Source: Acanthosepion lycidas (lineage: Eukaryota; Mollusca; Cephalopoda; Sepiida; Sepiidae). Taken from it: a DNA stretch of 64,000 nucleotides. Below the pieces are notes generated by a model. It worked only from the letters and a program-made list of their open reading frames with translations, did not search any database and had not been told where the DNA came from. The position numbers and the translations under genes were made by a program. The stretch lies in NCBI GenBank assembly GCA_963932145.1, contig OZ010577.1:14981889-15045888 (forward strand), in the 5' to 3' direction. Below are positions 37,185-50,846 of this stretch, piece by piece; position 1 is the first letter of the stretch, and every line of letters starts with the position of its first letter.

Positions 37185-39393
37185 GTGAGCGTAGCATGCA
37201 AAGGTTACGACTCACGTAACAGGGATTTCCTTGAAAAACTGTGGACGCAAATTGGGTGATCGCTGTATGTTTCTCTCCTGCCGTGCGTTCTATTTACCTT
37301 TACATTCTTTCATTTCACTTTATGAACAGGCAAGAGCCTCTTCTAAAACAGGCTTACAATTATTTTTCATTCGAACTCATACAGTGAGCGTAGCATGCAA
37401 AGGATACTATTCATATAACAGGGATTTCCTTGAAAAACTGTGTGGACGCAAAATGGGTGATCGCTGTATGTTTCTCTCCTGCCGTGCGTTCTATTTACAT
37501 TTACTTTCTTTCATTTCACTTTATGAACAGGCAAGGACCTCCTCTAAAACCGGCTTGCAATTATTTTTCATTCGAACTCATACAGTGAGCGTAGCATGCA
37601 AAGGTTACGACTCAAGTAACAGGGATTTCCTTGAAAAACTGTGTGGACGCAAAATGGGTGATCGCTGTATGTTTCTCTCCTACCGTGCGTTCTATTTACC
37701 TTTACATTCTTTCATTTCATTTTATGAACAGACAAGGGCCTCCTCTAAAACCGGCTTACAATTATTTTTCATTCGAACTCATACAGTGAGCGTAGCATGC
37801 AAAGGATACTATTCATATAACAGGGATTTCCTTGAAAAACTGTGTGGACGCAAAATGAGTGAACGCTGTATGTTTCTCTCCTGCCGTGCGTTCTATTTAC
37901 ATTTACTTTCTTTCATTTCACTTTATGAACAGGCAAGGACCTCCTCTAAAACCGGCTGACAATTATTTTTCATTCGAACTCATACAGTGAGCGTAGCATG
38001 CAAAGGTTACGACTCACGTAACAGGGATTTCCTTGAAAAACTGTGTGGACGCAAAATGGGTGATCGCTGTATGTTTCTCTCCTGCCGTGCGTTCTATTTA
38101 CCTTTACATTCCTTCATTTCACTTTATGAACAGGCAAGGTTCTCCTCTAAAACCGGCTTACAATTATTTTTCATTCGAACTCATACAGTGAGCGTAGCAT
38201 GCAAAGGTTACGACTCACGTAACAGGGATTTCCTTGTAAAACTGTGTGGACGCAAAATGGGTGATCGCTGTATGTTTCTCTCCTGCCGTGCGTTGTATTT
38301 ACCTTTACATTCTTTCTTTTCACTTTATGAACAGGCAAGGGCCTCCTCTAAAACCGGCTTACAATTATTTTTCATTCGAACTCATACAGTGAGCGTAGCA
38401 TGCAAAGTATACTATTCATATAACAGGGATTTCTTTGAAAAACTGTGTTGACGCAAAATGGTTGATCGCTGTATGTTTCTCTCCTGCCGTGCGTTCTATT
38501 TACATTTACATTCTTTCATTTCACTTTATGTACAGGCAAGGGCCTCCTCTAAAACCAGCTTGCAATTATTTTTCATTCGAACTCATACAGTGAGCGTAGC
38601 ATGCAAAGGATACTATTCATATAACAGGGATTTCCTTGAAAAACTGTGTGGACGCAAAAAGAGTGATAGCTGTATGTTTCTCTCCTGCCGTGCGTTCTAT
38701 TTACCTTTACATTCTTTCATTTCACTTTATGAACAGGCAAGAGCCTCCTCTAAAACCGACTTACAATTATTTTTACTTCGAACGCATACAGTGAGCGTAG
38801 CATGCAAAGGTTACGAATCACGTAACAGGGATTTCCTTGAAAAACTGTGTGGACGCAAAGTGGGTGATCGCTGTATGTTTCTCTCCTACCGTGCGTTCTA
38901 TTTACCTTTACATTCTTTCATTTAACTTTATGAACAGGCAAGGGCCTCCTCTAAAACCGGCTTACAATTATTTTTCATTCGAACTCATACAGTGAGCGTA
39001 GCATGCAAAGGATACTATTCATATAACAGGGATTTCCTTGAAAAACTGTGTGGACGCAAAATGGGTGATCGCTGTACGTTTCTCTTCTGCCGTGCGTTCT
39101 ATTTACCTTTACATTCTTTCATTTAACTTTATGAACAGGCAAGAGGCTCCTCTAAAACGGGCTTACAATTATTTTTCATTCGAACTCATACAGTGAGCGT
39201 AGCATGCAAAGGTTACGACTCACGTAACAGGGATTTCCTTGAAAAACTGTGTGGACGCAAAATGGGTGATCGCTGTATGTTTCTCTCCTGCCGTGCGTTC
39301 TATTTACCTTTACATTCTTTCATTTCACTTTATGAACAGGCAAGCGTCTCCTCTAAAACCGGCTTACAATTATTTTTCATTCGAACTCATACA
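37185..39393 (+). repeat. Local segmental duplication, copy 1 (37-39 kb)
   Basis: Diagnostic units in order: 37185 (199 bp, AACTGTGGACGCAAATTGGG), 37384 (class B, TTACATTTACTTTC), 37585 (CTCCTACCG), 37786 (ATGAGTGAACGC), 38389 (class B with TGTGTTGACGC and ATGGTTGATC), 38590 (TTTTTACTTCGAACGC at its end), 38791, 38992 (TGTACGTTTCTCTTC) and 39193 (CAAGCGTCTCC). They recur at 40600-42205 with spacings of 3415, 2812, 2611 and 2812 bp depending on position, because units have been lost between them. Confidence 0.82.
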
Positions 39394-40599
39394 GTAAGCG
39401 TAGCATGGAAAGGTTACGACTCACGTAACAGGGATTTCCTTGAAAAACTGTGTGGACGCAAAATGGGTGATCGCTGTATGTTTCTCTCCTGCCGTGCGTT
39501 CTATTTACCTTTACATTCTTTCATTTCACTTTATGAACAGGCAAGGGCCTCCTCTAAAACCGGCTTGCAATTATTTTTCATTCGAACTCATACAGTGAGC
39601 GTAGCATGCAAAGGATACTATTCATATAACAGGGATTTCCTTGAAAAATTGTGTGGACGCAAAATGGGTGATCGCAGTATGTTTCTCTCCTGCCGTGCGT
39701 TCTATTTACCTTTACATTCTTTCATTTCACTTTATGAACAGGCAAGGGCCTCCTCTAAAACCGGCTTACAATTATTTTTCATTCGACCTCATACAGTGAG
39801 CGTAGCATGCAAAGGTTACGACTCACGTAACAGGTATTTCCTTGAAAAACTGTGTGGACGCAAAATGGGTGATCGCTGTATGTTTCTCTCCTGCCGTACG
39901 TTCTATTTACCTTTACATTCCTTCATTTCACTTTATGAACAGGCAAGGGTCTCCTCTAAAACCGGCTTACAATTATTTTTCATTCGAACTCATACAGTGA
40001 GCGTAGCATGCAAAGGTTACGACTCACGTAACAGGCATTTCCTTGAAAAACTGTGTGGACGCAAAATGGGTGATCGCTGTATGTTTCTCTCCTGCCGTGC
40101 GTTCTATTTACCTTTACATTCTTTCATTTCACTTTATGAACAGGCATGGGCCTCCTCTAAAACCGGCTTACAATTATTTTTCATTCGAACTCATACAGTG
40201 AGCGTAGCATGCAAAGGTTACGACTCACATAACAGGGATTTCCTTGAAAAACTGTGTGGACGCAAAATGGGTGATCGCTGTATGTTTCTCTCCTGCCGTG
40301 CCTTCTATTTACCTTTACATTCTTTCATTTAAATTTATGAACAGGCAAGAGCCTCCTCTAAAACATGCTTACAATTATTTTTCATTCGAACTAATACAGT
40401 GAGCGTAGCATGCAAAGGTTACGACTCACGTAACAGGGATTTCCTTGAAAAACTGTGTGGACGCAAAATGGGTGATCGCTGTATGTTTCTCTCCTACCGT
40501 GCGTTCTATTTACCTTTACATTCTTTCATTTCACTTTATGAACAGACAAGGGCCTCCTCTAAAACCGGCTTACAATTATTTTTCATTCGAACTCATACA
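39394..40599 (+). repeat. Six monomers between the two 37-42 kb copies
   Basis: Units 39394 (GCATGGAAAG), 39595 (class B, GATCGCAGT), 39796 (CGACCTCAT before it, CAGGTATTT), 39997 (CAGGCATTT), 40198 (CTCACATAAC) and 40399 (GAACAGACAAGG at its end, as in 37585). No non-satellite sequence. Confidence 0.85.
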
Positions 40600-42205
40600 G
40601 TGAGCGTAGCATGCAAAGGATACTATTCATATAACAGGGATTTCCTTGAAAAACTGTGGACGCAAATTGGGTGATCGCTGTATGTTTCTCTCCTGCCGTG
40701 CGTTCTATTTACCTTTACATTCTTTCATTTCACTTTATGAACAGGCAAGAGCCTCTTCTAAAACAGGCTTACAATTATTTTTCATTCGAACTCATACAGT
40801 GAGCGTAGCATGCAAAGGATACTATTCATATAACAGGGATTTCCTTGAAAAACTGTGTGGACGCAAAATGGGTGATCGCTGTATGTTTCTCTCCTGCCGT
40901 GCGTTCTATTTACATTTACTTTCTTTCATTTCACTTTATGAACAGGCAAGGACCTCCTCTAAAACCGGCTTGCAATTATTTTTCATTCGAACTCATACAG
41001 TGAGCGTAGCATGCAAAGGATACTATTCATATAACAGGGATTTCCTTGAAAAACTGTGTGGACGCAAAATGAATGAACGCTGTATGTTTCTCTCCTGCCG
41101 TGCGTTCTATTTACATTTACTTTCTTTCATTTCACTTTATGAACAGGCAAGGGCCTCCTCTAAAACCGGCTTACAATTATTTTTCATTCGAACTCATACA
41201 GTGAGCGTAGCATGCAAAGGATACTATTCATATAACAGGGATTTCTTTGAAAAACTGTGTTGACGCAAAATGGTTGATCGCTGTATGTTTCTCTCCTGCC
41301 GTGCGTTCTATTTACCTTTACATTCTTTCATTTCACTTTATGAACAGGCAAGAGCCTCCTCTAAAACCGGCTTACAATTATTTTTACTTCGAACGCATAC
41401 AGCGAGCGTAGCATGCAAAGGTTACGACTCACGTAACAGGGATTTCCTTGAAAAACTGTGTGGACGCAAAGTGGGTGATCGCTGTATGTTTCTCTCCTAC
41501 CGTGCGTTCTATTTACCTTTACATTCTTTCATTTAACTTTCTGAACAGGCAAGGGCCTCCTCTAAAACCGGCTTACAATTATTTTTCATTCGAACTCATA
41601 CAGTGAGCGTAGCATGCAAAGGATACTATTCATATAACAGGGATTTCCTTGAAAAACTGTGTGGACGCAAAATGGGTGATCGCTGTACGTTTCTCTTCTG
41701 CCGTGCGTTCTATTTACCTTTACATTCTTTCATTTAACTTTATGAACAGGCAAGAGGCTCCTCTAAAAGCTGCTTACTATTATTTTTCATTCGAACTCAT
41801 ACTGTGAGCGTAGCATGCAAAGGTTACGACTCACGTTACAGGGATTTCCTTGAAAAACTGAGTGGACGCAAAATGGGTGATCGCTGTATGTTTCTCTCCT
41901 GCCGTGCGTTCTATTTACCTTTACATTCTTTCATTTCACTTTATGAACAGGCAAGGGCCTCCTCTAAAACGGGCTTACAATTATTTTTCATTCGAACTCA
42001 TACAGTGAGCGTAGCATGCAAAGGTTACGACTCACGTAACAGGGATTTCCTTGAAAAACTGTGTGGACGCAAAATGGGTGATCGCTGTATGTTTCTCTCC
42101 TGCCGTGCGTTCTATTTACCTTTACATTCTTTCATTTCACTTTATGAACAGGCAAGCGTCTCCTCTAAAACCGGCTTACAATTATGTTTCATTCGAACTC
42201 ATACA
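40600..42205 (+). repeat. Local segmental duplication, copy 2, with two hybrid monomers
   Basis: Unit 40600 starts as class B like 37786 but continues with AACTGTGGACGCAAATTGGG like 37185, so it is a hybrid. Unit 41201 starts like 38389 (TGTGTTGACGC, ATGGTTGATC) and ends like 38590 (TTTTTACTTCGAACGC), so it is a second hybrid and explains the missing unit. Units 41402, 41603 and 42005 match 38791, 38992 and 39193. Unit 41804 (GAGTGGACGC) is additional. Confidence 0.8.
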
Positions 42206-43610
42206 GTGAGCGTAGCATGCAAAGGTTACGACTCACGTAACAGGGATTTCCTTGAAAAACTGTGTGGACGCAAAATGGGTGATCGCTGTATGTTTCTCTC
42301 CTGCCGTGCGTTCTATTTACCTTTACATTCTTTCATTTCACTTTATGAACAGGCAAGGGCCTCCTCTAAAACCGGCTTACAATTATTTTTCATTCGAACT
42401 CATACCGTGAGCGTAGCATGCAAAGGATACTATTCATATAACAGGGATTTCCTTGAAAAACTGTGTGGACGCAAAATGGGTGATAGCTGTATGTTTCTCT
42501 CCTGTCGTGCGTTCTATTTACCTTTACATTCTTTCATTTCACTTTATGAACAGGCAAGAGCCTCCTCTAAAACCGGCGTACAATTATTTTTCATTCGAAC
42601 GCATACAGTGAGCGTAGCATGCAAAGGTTACGACTCACGTAACAGGGATTTCGTTGAAAAACTGTGTGGACGCAAAGTGGATGATCGCTGTATGTTTCTC
42701 TCCTGCCGTGCGTTCTATTTACCTTTACGTTCTTTCATTTCACTTTATGAACAGGCAAGAGCCTCCGGTAAAACCGGCTTGCATTTATTTTTCATTCGAA
42801 CTCATACAGTGAGCGTAGCATGCAAAGGATACTATTCATATAACAGGGATTTCCTTGAAAAACTGTGTGGACGCAAAATGGGTGATCGCTGTATGTTTCT
42901 CTCCTGCCATGCGTTCTATTTACCTTTGCATTCTTTCATTTCACTTTATGAACAGGCAAGAGGCTCCTCTAAAATCTGCTTAAAATTATTTTTCATTCGA
43001 ACTCATACAGTGAGCGTAGCATGCAAAGGTTACGACTCACGTAACAGGGATTTCCTTGAAAAACTGTGTGGACGCAAAATGGGTGATATCTGTATTTTTC
43101 TCTCCTGCCGTGCGTTCTATTTACCTTTACATTCTTTCATTTAACTTTATGAACAGGCAAGAGCCTCCTCTAAAAGATGCTTACAATTATTTTTCATTCG
43201 AACTCATATAGTGAGCGTAGCATGCAAAGATACGACTCACGTAACAGGGATTTCCTTGAAAAACTGTGTGGACGCAAAGTGGGTGATCGCTGTATGTTTC
43301 TCTCCTGCCGTGCGTTTTATTTACCTTTGCATTCTTTCATTTAACTTTATGAACAGGCAAGAGCCTCCTCGAAAAGCTGCTAACAATTTTTTTTTATTCG
43401 AACTCATACAGTGAGCGTAGCATGCAAAGGATACTATTCATATAACAGGGATTTCCTTGAAAAACTGTGTGGACGCAAAATGAGTGATCGCTGTATGTTT
43501 CTCTCCTGCCGTGCGTTCTATTTACCTTTACATTCCTTCATTTCACTTTATGAACAGGCAAGGGTCTCCTCTAAAACTGGCTTACAATTATTTTTCATTC
43601 GAACTCATAC
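42206..43610 (+). repeat. Array segment including a 200-bp monomer with a T9 run
   Basis: Seven units. The unit at 43211-43410 has GCAAAGATACG (one base lost) and ends in CTAACAATTTTTTTTTATTC, with nine T in a row. It is closely matched by 45220-45419, which has the same deletion and the same T9 run (CTAAAAATTTTTTTTTATTC). The shared tract, including the AAAAGATGC tail before it, is about 43150-43410 and 45160-45419. Confidence 0.85.
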
Positions 43611-43611
43611 A

Positions 43612-44817
43612 GTGAGCGTAGCATGCAAAGGTTACGACTCACGTAACAGGGATTTCCTTGAAAAACTGTGTGGACGCAAAATGGGTGATCGCTGTATGTT
43701 TCTCTCCTGCCGTGCGTTCTATTTACCTTTACATTCTTTCATTTCACTTTATGAACAGGCATGGGCCTCCTCTAAAACCGGCTTACAATTATTTTTCATT
43801 CGAACTCATACAGTGAGCGTAGCATGCAAAGGATACTATTCATATAACAGGGATTTCTTTGAAAAACTGTGTTGACGCAAAATGGGTGATCGCTGTATGT
43901 TTCTCTCCTGCCGTGCGTTCTATTTACCTTTACATTCTTTCATTTCACTTTATGAACAGGCAAGGGCCTCCTCTAAAACCGGCTTGCAATTGTTTTTCAT
44001 TCAAACTCATACAGTGAGCGTAGCACGCAAAGGATACTATTCATATAACAGGGATTTCCTTGAAAAACTTTGTGGACGCAAAATGGGTGATAGCTGTATG
44101 TTTCTCTCCTGCCGTGCGTTCTATTTACCTTTACATTCTTTCATTTCACTTTATGAACAGGCAAGGGTCTCCTCTAAAACCGGCTTACAATTATTTTTCA
44201 TTCGAACTCATACAGTGAGCGTAGCATGCAAAGGTTACGACTCGCGTAACAGGGATTTCCTTGAAAAACTGTGTGGACGCAAAATGGGTGATCGCTGTAT
44301 GTTTCTCTCCTGCCGTGCGTTCTATTTACCTTTACATTCTTTCATTTCACTTTATGAACAGGCATGGGCCTCCTCTAAAACCGGCTTACAATTATTTTTC
44401 ATTCGAACTCATACAGTGAGCGTAGCATGCAAAGGATACTATTCATATAACAGGGATTTCTTTGAAAAACTGTGTTGACGCAAAATGGGTGATCGCTGTA
44501 TGTTTCTCTCCTGCCGTGCGTTCTATTTACCTTTACATTCTTTCATTTCACTTTATGAACAGGCAAGGGCCTCCTCTAAAACCGGCTTACAATTATTTTT
44601 CATTCGAACTCATACAGTGAGCGTAGCATGCAAAGGATACTATTCATATAACAGGGATTTCCTTGTAAAACTGTGTGGACGCAAAATGGGTGATCGCTGT
44701 ATGTTTCTCTCCTGCCGTTTGTTCTATTTACCTTTACATTTTTTCATTTCACTTTATGAACAGGCAAGGCCCTCCTCTAAAACCGGCTTGCAATTGTTTT
44801 TCATTCAAACTCATACA
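43612..44817 (+). repeat. Two copies of a 3-monomer (603-bp) unit
   Basis: Units 43612 (GGCATGGGCC) and 43813 (class B with TTTCTTTG and TGTGTTGACGC) are repeated at 44215 and 44416. The third position is unit 44014 (GCACGCAAAGG, AAACTTTGTGG, GATAGCTG) in the first copy and 44617 in the second, but the 44014-type unit recurs one position later at 44818. The spacing of that unit is therefore 804 bp while the others are 603 bp apart. Confidence 0.82.
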
Positions 44818-45419
44818 GTGAGCGTAGCACGCAAAGGATACTATTCATATAACAGGGATTTCCTTGAAAAACTTTGTGGACGCAAAATGGGTGATAGCTG
44901 TATGTTTCTCTCCTGCCGTGCGTTCTATTTACCTTTACATTCTTTCATTTCACTTTATGAACAGGCAAGAGCCTCCGCTAAAACCGGCTTACATTTATTT
45001 TTCATTCGAACTCATACAGTGAGCGTAGCATGCAAAGGTTACGACTCACGTAACAGGGATTTCCTTGAAAAACTGTGTGGACGCAAAGTGGGTGATCGCT
45101 GTATGTTTCTCTCCTGCCGTGCGTTCTATTTACCTTTACATTCTTTCATTTAACTTTATGAACAGGCAAGAGCCTCCTCTAAAAGATGCTTACAATTATT
45201 TTTCATTCGAACTCATATAGTGAGCGTAGCATGCAAAGATACGACTCACGTAACAGGGATTTCCTTGAAAAACTGTGTGGACGCAAAGTGGGTGATCGCT
45301 GTATGTTTCTCTCCTGCCGTGCGTTCTATTTACCTTTACATTTTTTCATTTCACTTTATGAACAGGCAAGAGCCTCCTCGAAAAGCTGCTAAAAATTTTT
45401 TTTTATTCGAACTCATACA
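44818..45419 (+). repeat. Array segment ending in the second T9-run monomer
   Basis: Three units: 44818 (partner of 44014), 45019 and the 200-bp unit 45220 (partner of 43211). Unit 45220 shares the GCAAAGATACG deletion and the T9 run with 43211 but keeps the offset-134 C. Confidence 0.85.
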
Positions 45420-48400
45420 GTGAGCGTAGCATGCAAAGGATACTATTCATATAACAGGGATTTCCTTGAAAAACTGTGTGGACGCAAAATGGGTGATCGC
45501 TGTATGTTTCTCTCCTGCCGTGCGTTCTATTTACCTTTACATTCTTTCATTTAACTTTATGAACAGGCAAGAGCCTCCTCTAAAACCGGCTTACAATTAT
45601 TTTTCATTCGAACTCATACAGTGAGCGTAGCATGCAAAGGATACTATTCATATAACAGGGATTTCCTTCAAAAACTGTGTGGACGCAAAATGGGTGATCG
45701 CTGTATGTTTCTCTCCTGCCGTGCGTTCTATTTACCTTTACATTCTTTCATTTCACTTTATGAACAGGCAAGAGCCTCCTCTAAAACCGGCTTACAATTA
45801 TTTTTCATTCGAACTCATACAGTGAGCGTAGCATGCAAATGATACTATTCATATAACAGGGATTTCCTTGAAAAACAGTGTGGACGCAAAATGGGTGATC
45901 GCTGTATGTTTCTCTCCTGCCGTGCGTTCTATTTACCTTTACATTCTTTCATTTCACTTTATGAACAGGCAAGAGCCTCCTCTAAAAGTTGCTTACAATT
46001 ATTTTTCATTCGAACTCATACAGTGAGCGTAGCATGTAAAGGTTACGACTCACGTAACAGGGATTTCCTTGAAAAACTGTGTGGACGCAAAATGGGTGAT
46101 CGCTGTATGTTTCTCTCCTGCCGTGCGTTCTATTTACCTTTACATTCTTTAATTTAACTTTATGAACAGGCAAGGGCCTCCTCTAAAAGCTGCTTACAAT
46201 TATTTTTCATTCGAACTCATACAGTGAGCGTAGCATGCAAAGGTTACGACTCACGTAACAGGGATTTCCTTGAAAAACTGTGTGGACGCAAAATGGGTGA
46301 TCGCTGTATCTTTCTCTCCTGCCGTGCGTTCTATTTACCTTTACATTCTTTCATTTAAATTTATGAACAGGCAAGAGCCTCCTCTAAAAGCTGCTTACAA
46401 TTATTTTTCATTCGAACTCATACAGTGAGCGTAGCATGCAAAGGATACTATTCATATGACAGGGATTTCCTTGAAAAACTGTGTGGACGCAAAATGGGTG
46501 ATCGCTGAATGTTTGTCTCCTGCCGTGCGTTCTATTTACCTTTACATTCTTTCATTTAACTTTATGAACAGGCAAGAGCCTCCGCTAAATATGCTTACAA
46601 TTATTTTTCATTCGAACTCATACAGTGAGCGTAGCATGCAAAGGTTACGTCTCACGTAACAGGGATTTCCATGAAAAACTGTGTGGACCCGAAATGGGTG
46701 ATCGCTGTATGTTTCTCTCCTGCCGTGCGTTCTATTTACCTTTACATTATTTCATTTCACTTTATGAACAGGCTAGAGCCTCCTGTAAAACCGGCTTGCA
46801 ATTATTTTTCATTCGAACTCATACAGTGAGCGTAGCATGCAAAGGATACTATTCATATAACAGGGATTTCCTTGAAAAACGGTGTGGACGAAAAATGGGT
46901 GATCGCTGTATGTTTCTCTCCTGCCGTGCGTTCTATTTACCTTTACATTCTTTCATTTAACTTTATGAACAGGCAAGAGCCTCCTCTAAAAGCTGCTTAC
47001 AATTATTTTTCATTCGAACTCATACAGTGAGCGTAGCATGCAAAGCTTACGACTCACGTAACAGGGATTTCCTTGATAAACTGTGTGGACGCAAAATGGG
47101 TGATCGCTGTATGTTTCTCTCCTGCCGTGCGTTCTATTTACCTTTACATTCTTTCATTTAACTTTATGAACAGGCAAGAGCCTCCTCTAAAAGCGGCTTA
47201 CAATTATTTTTCATTCGAACTCATACATTGAGCGTAGCATGCAAAGGTTACGAATCACGTAACAGGGATTTCCTTGAAAAACTGTGTGGACGCAAAATGG
47301 GTGATCGCTGTATGTTTCTCTCCTGCCGTGCGTTCTATTTACCTTTCATTCTTTCATTTATCTTTATGAACAGGCAAGAGGCTCCTCTAAAAGCTGCTTA
47401 CAATTATTTTTCATTCGAACTCATACAGTGAGCGTAGCATGCAAAGGTTACGACTCACGTAACAGGGATTTCCTTGAAAAACTGTGTGGACGCAAAATGG
47501 GTGATCGTTGTATGTTTCTCTCCTGCCGAGCGTTCTATTTACCTTTACATTCTTTCATTTCACTTTATGAACAGGCAAGAGCCTCCTCTAAAACCGACTT
47601 ACAATTATTTTTCATTCGAACTCATACAGTGAGCGTAGCATGCAAAGGATACTGTTCATATGACAGGGATTTCCTTGAAAAACTGTGTGGACGCAAAATG
47701 GGTGATCACTGAATGATTCTCTCCTGCCGTGCGTTCTATTTACCTTTACATTCTTTCATTTAACTTTATGAACAGGCAAGAGGTTCCTCTAAAACCTGCT
47801 TACAATTATTTTTCATTCGAACTCATACAGTGAGCGTAGCATGCAAAGGTTACGACTCACGTAACAGGGATTTCCTTGAAAAACTCTGTGGACGCAAAAT
47901 GGGTGATCGCTGTATGTTTCTCTCCTGCCGTGCGTTCTATTTACCTTTACATTCTTTCATTTAACTTTATGAACAGGCAAGAGCCTCCTCTAAAACCTGC
48001 TTACAATTATTTTTCATTCGAACTCATACAGTGAGCGTAGCATGCAAAGGTTACGACTCACGTAACAGGGATTTCCTTGAAAAACTCTGTGGACGCAAAA
48101 TGGGTGATCGCTGTATGTTTCTCTCCTGCCGTGCGTTCTATTTACCTTTACATTCTTTCATTTAACTTTATGAACAGGCAAGAGCCTCCTCTAAAAGCTG
48201 CTTACAATTATTTTTCATTCGAACTCATACAGTGAGCGTAGCATGCAAACGTTACGACTCACGTAACAGGGATTTCCTTGAAAAACTGTGTGGACGCAAA
48301 ATGGGTGATCGCTGTATGTTTCTCTCCTGCCGTGCGTTATATTTACCTTTACATTCTTTCATTTAAATTTATGAACAGGCAAGAGGCTCCTCTCAAAGCT

Positions 48401-49839
48401 GCTTACAATTATTTTTCATTCGAACTCATATAGTGAGCGTAGCATGCAAAAGTTACGACTCACGTAACAGGGATTTCCTTGAAAAACTGTGTGGACGCAA
48501 AATGGGTGACCGCTGTATGTTTCTCTCCTGCCGTGCGTTCTATTTACCTTTACATTCTTTCATTTAAATTTATGAACAGTCAAGAGCCTCCTCTAAAAGC
48601 TGCTTACAATTATTTTTCATTCGAACTCATACAGTGAGCGTAGCATGCAAACGTTACGACTCACGTAACAGGGATTTCCTTGAAAAACTGTGTGGACGCA
48701 AAATGGGTGATCGCTGTATGTTTCTCTCCTGCCGTGCGTTCTATTTACCTTTACATTCTTTCATTTCGCTTTATGAACAGGCAAGAGCCTCCTCTGAAAC
48801 CAGCTTACAATTATTTTTCATTCGAACTCATACAGTGAGCGTAGCATGCAAAGGATACTGTTCATATAAAAGGGATTTCCTTGAAAAACTGTGTGGACGC
48901 AAAATGGGTGATCGCTGTATGTTTCTCTCCTGCCGTGCATTCTATTTACCTTTACATTCTTTCATTTAACATTATGAACAGGCAAGAGGCGCCTCTAAAA
49001 GCTGCTTAAAATTATTTTTCATTCGAACTCATACAGTGAGCGTTGCATGCAAAGGTTACGACTCACGTAACAGGGATTTCCTTGAAAAACTGTGTGGACG
49101 CAAAATGGGTGATCGCTGTATGTTTCTCTCCTGCCGTGCGTTCTATTTACCTTTACATTCTTTCATTTAACTTTATGAACAGGCAAGAGCCTCCTCTAAA
49201 AGCTGCTTACAATTATTTTTCATTCGAACTCATACAGTGAGCGTAGCATGCAAAGGTTATGACTCACGTAACAGGGATTTCCTTGAAAAACTGTGTGGAC
49301 GCAAAATGGGTGATCGCTGTATGTTTCTCTCCTGCCGTGCGTTCTATTTACCTTTACATTCTTTCATTTAATTTTATGAACAGGCAAGAGGCTCCTCTAA
49401 AAGCTGCTTACAATTATTTTTCATTCGAACTCATACAGTGAGCGTAGCATGCAAAGCATACTATTCATATAACAGGGATTTCCTTGAAAAACTGTGTGGA
49501 CGCAAAATGGGTGATCGCTGTATGTTTTTCTCCTGCCGTGCGTTCTATTTACCTTTACATTCTTTCATTTAACTTTATGAACAGGCAAGAGCCTCCTCTA
49601 AAAGCTGCTTACAATTATTTTTCATTCGAACACATACAGTGAGCGTAGCATGCAAAGGTTATGACTCACGTAACAGGGATTTCCTTGAAAAACTGTGTGG
49701 ACGCAAAGTGGGTGTTCGCTGTATGTTTCTCTCCTGCCGTGCGTTCTATTTACCTTTACATTCTTTCATTTAACTTTATGAACAGGCAAGAGCCTCCTAT
49801 AAAACCTGCTTACCATTATTTTTCATTCGAACTCATACA
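45420..49839 (+). repeat. Divergent array zone rich in offset-134 A monomers
   Basis: About 22 units. Most class A units here combine CTAAAAGCTGC or CTAAAACCTGC tails with TTTAACTTT or TTTAAATTT. Length variants are 46425 (200 bp, CTAAATATGC) and 47228 (200 bp, ACCTTTCATTC). Units 47830 and 48031 are adjacent and differ essentially only in the tail (AAAACCTGC or AAAAGCTGC); both carry AAACTCTGTGG, which looks like a single-unit duplication. No gene or other element. Confidence 0.88.
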
Positions 49840-50645
49840 GTGAGCGTAGCATGCAAAGGTTACGACTCACGTAACGGGGATTTCCTTGAAAAACTGTGTG
49901 GACGCAAAGTGGGTGTTCGTTGTATGTTTCTCTCCTGCCGTGCGTTCTATTTACCTTTACATTCTTTCATTTAAATTTATGAACAGGCAAGGGCCTCCTC
50001 TAAAGCCGGCTTACAATTATTTTTCATTCGAACTCATACAGTGAGCGTAGCATGCAAAGGTTACGGCTCACGTAACAGGGATTTCCTTGAAAAACTGTGT
50101 GGACGTAAAAATGGGTGATCGCTGTATGTTTCTCCCCTGCCGTGCGTTCTATTAACCTTTACATTCTTTCATTTAACTTTATGAACAGGCAAGAGCCTCC
50201 TCTAAAACCTGCTTACAATTATTTTTCATTCGAACTCATACAGTGAGAGTAGCATGCAAAGGTTACGAGTCACGTAACGGGGATTTCCTTGAAAAAGTGT
50301 GTGGACGCAAAGTGGGTGTTCGTTGTATGTTTCTCTCCTGCCGTGCGTTCTATTTACCTTTACATTCTTTCATTTAAATTTATGAACAGGCAAGGGCCTC
50401 CTCTAAAGCCGGCTTACAATTATTTTTCATTCGAACTCATACAGTGAGCGTAGCATGCAAAGGTTACGGCTCACGTAACAGGGATTTCCTTGAAAAACTG
50501 TGTGGACGTAAAAATGGGTGATCGCTGTATGTTTCTCCCCTGCCGTGCGTTCTATTAACCTTTACATTCTTTCATTTAACTTTATGAACATGCAAGAAGC
50601 TCCTCTAAAAGCTGCTTACAATTATTTTTCATTCGAACTCATACA
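49840..50645 (+). repeat. Dimer (403 bp) present twice
   Basis: Units 49840 + 50041 are repeated as 50243 + 50444. The first position carries CGTAACGGGG, GGTGTTCGTTG and TTTAAATTT. The second carries TTACGGCTC, GGACGTAAAAATGG (one extra A, the only +1 insertions in the window, so 202 bp) and TTCTATTAACC. Private changes of the second copy include GTGAGAGTAG and GAAAAAGTGTG near 50243-50300. Confidence 0.9.
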
Positions 50646-50846
50646 GTGAGCGTAGCCTGCAAAGGTTACGACTCACGTAACAGGGATTTACTTGAAAAAC
50701 TGTGTGGACGCAAAATGGGTGATCGCTGTATGTTTCTATCCTGCCGTGCGTTCTATTTACCTTTACATTCTTTCCTTTAACTTTATGAACAGGCAAGAGG
50801 CTCCTCTAAAAGCTGCTTACAATTATTTTTCATTCGAACTCATACA

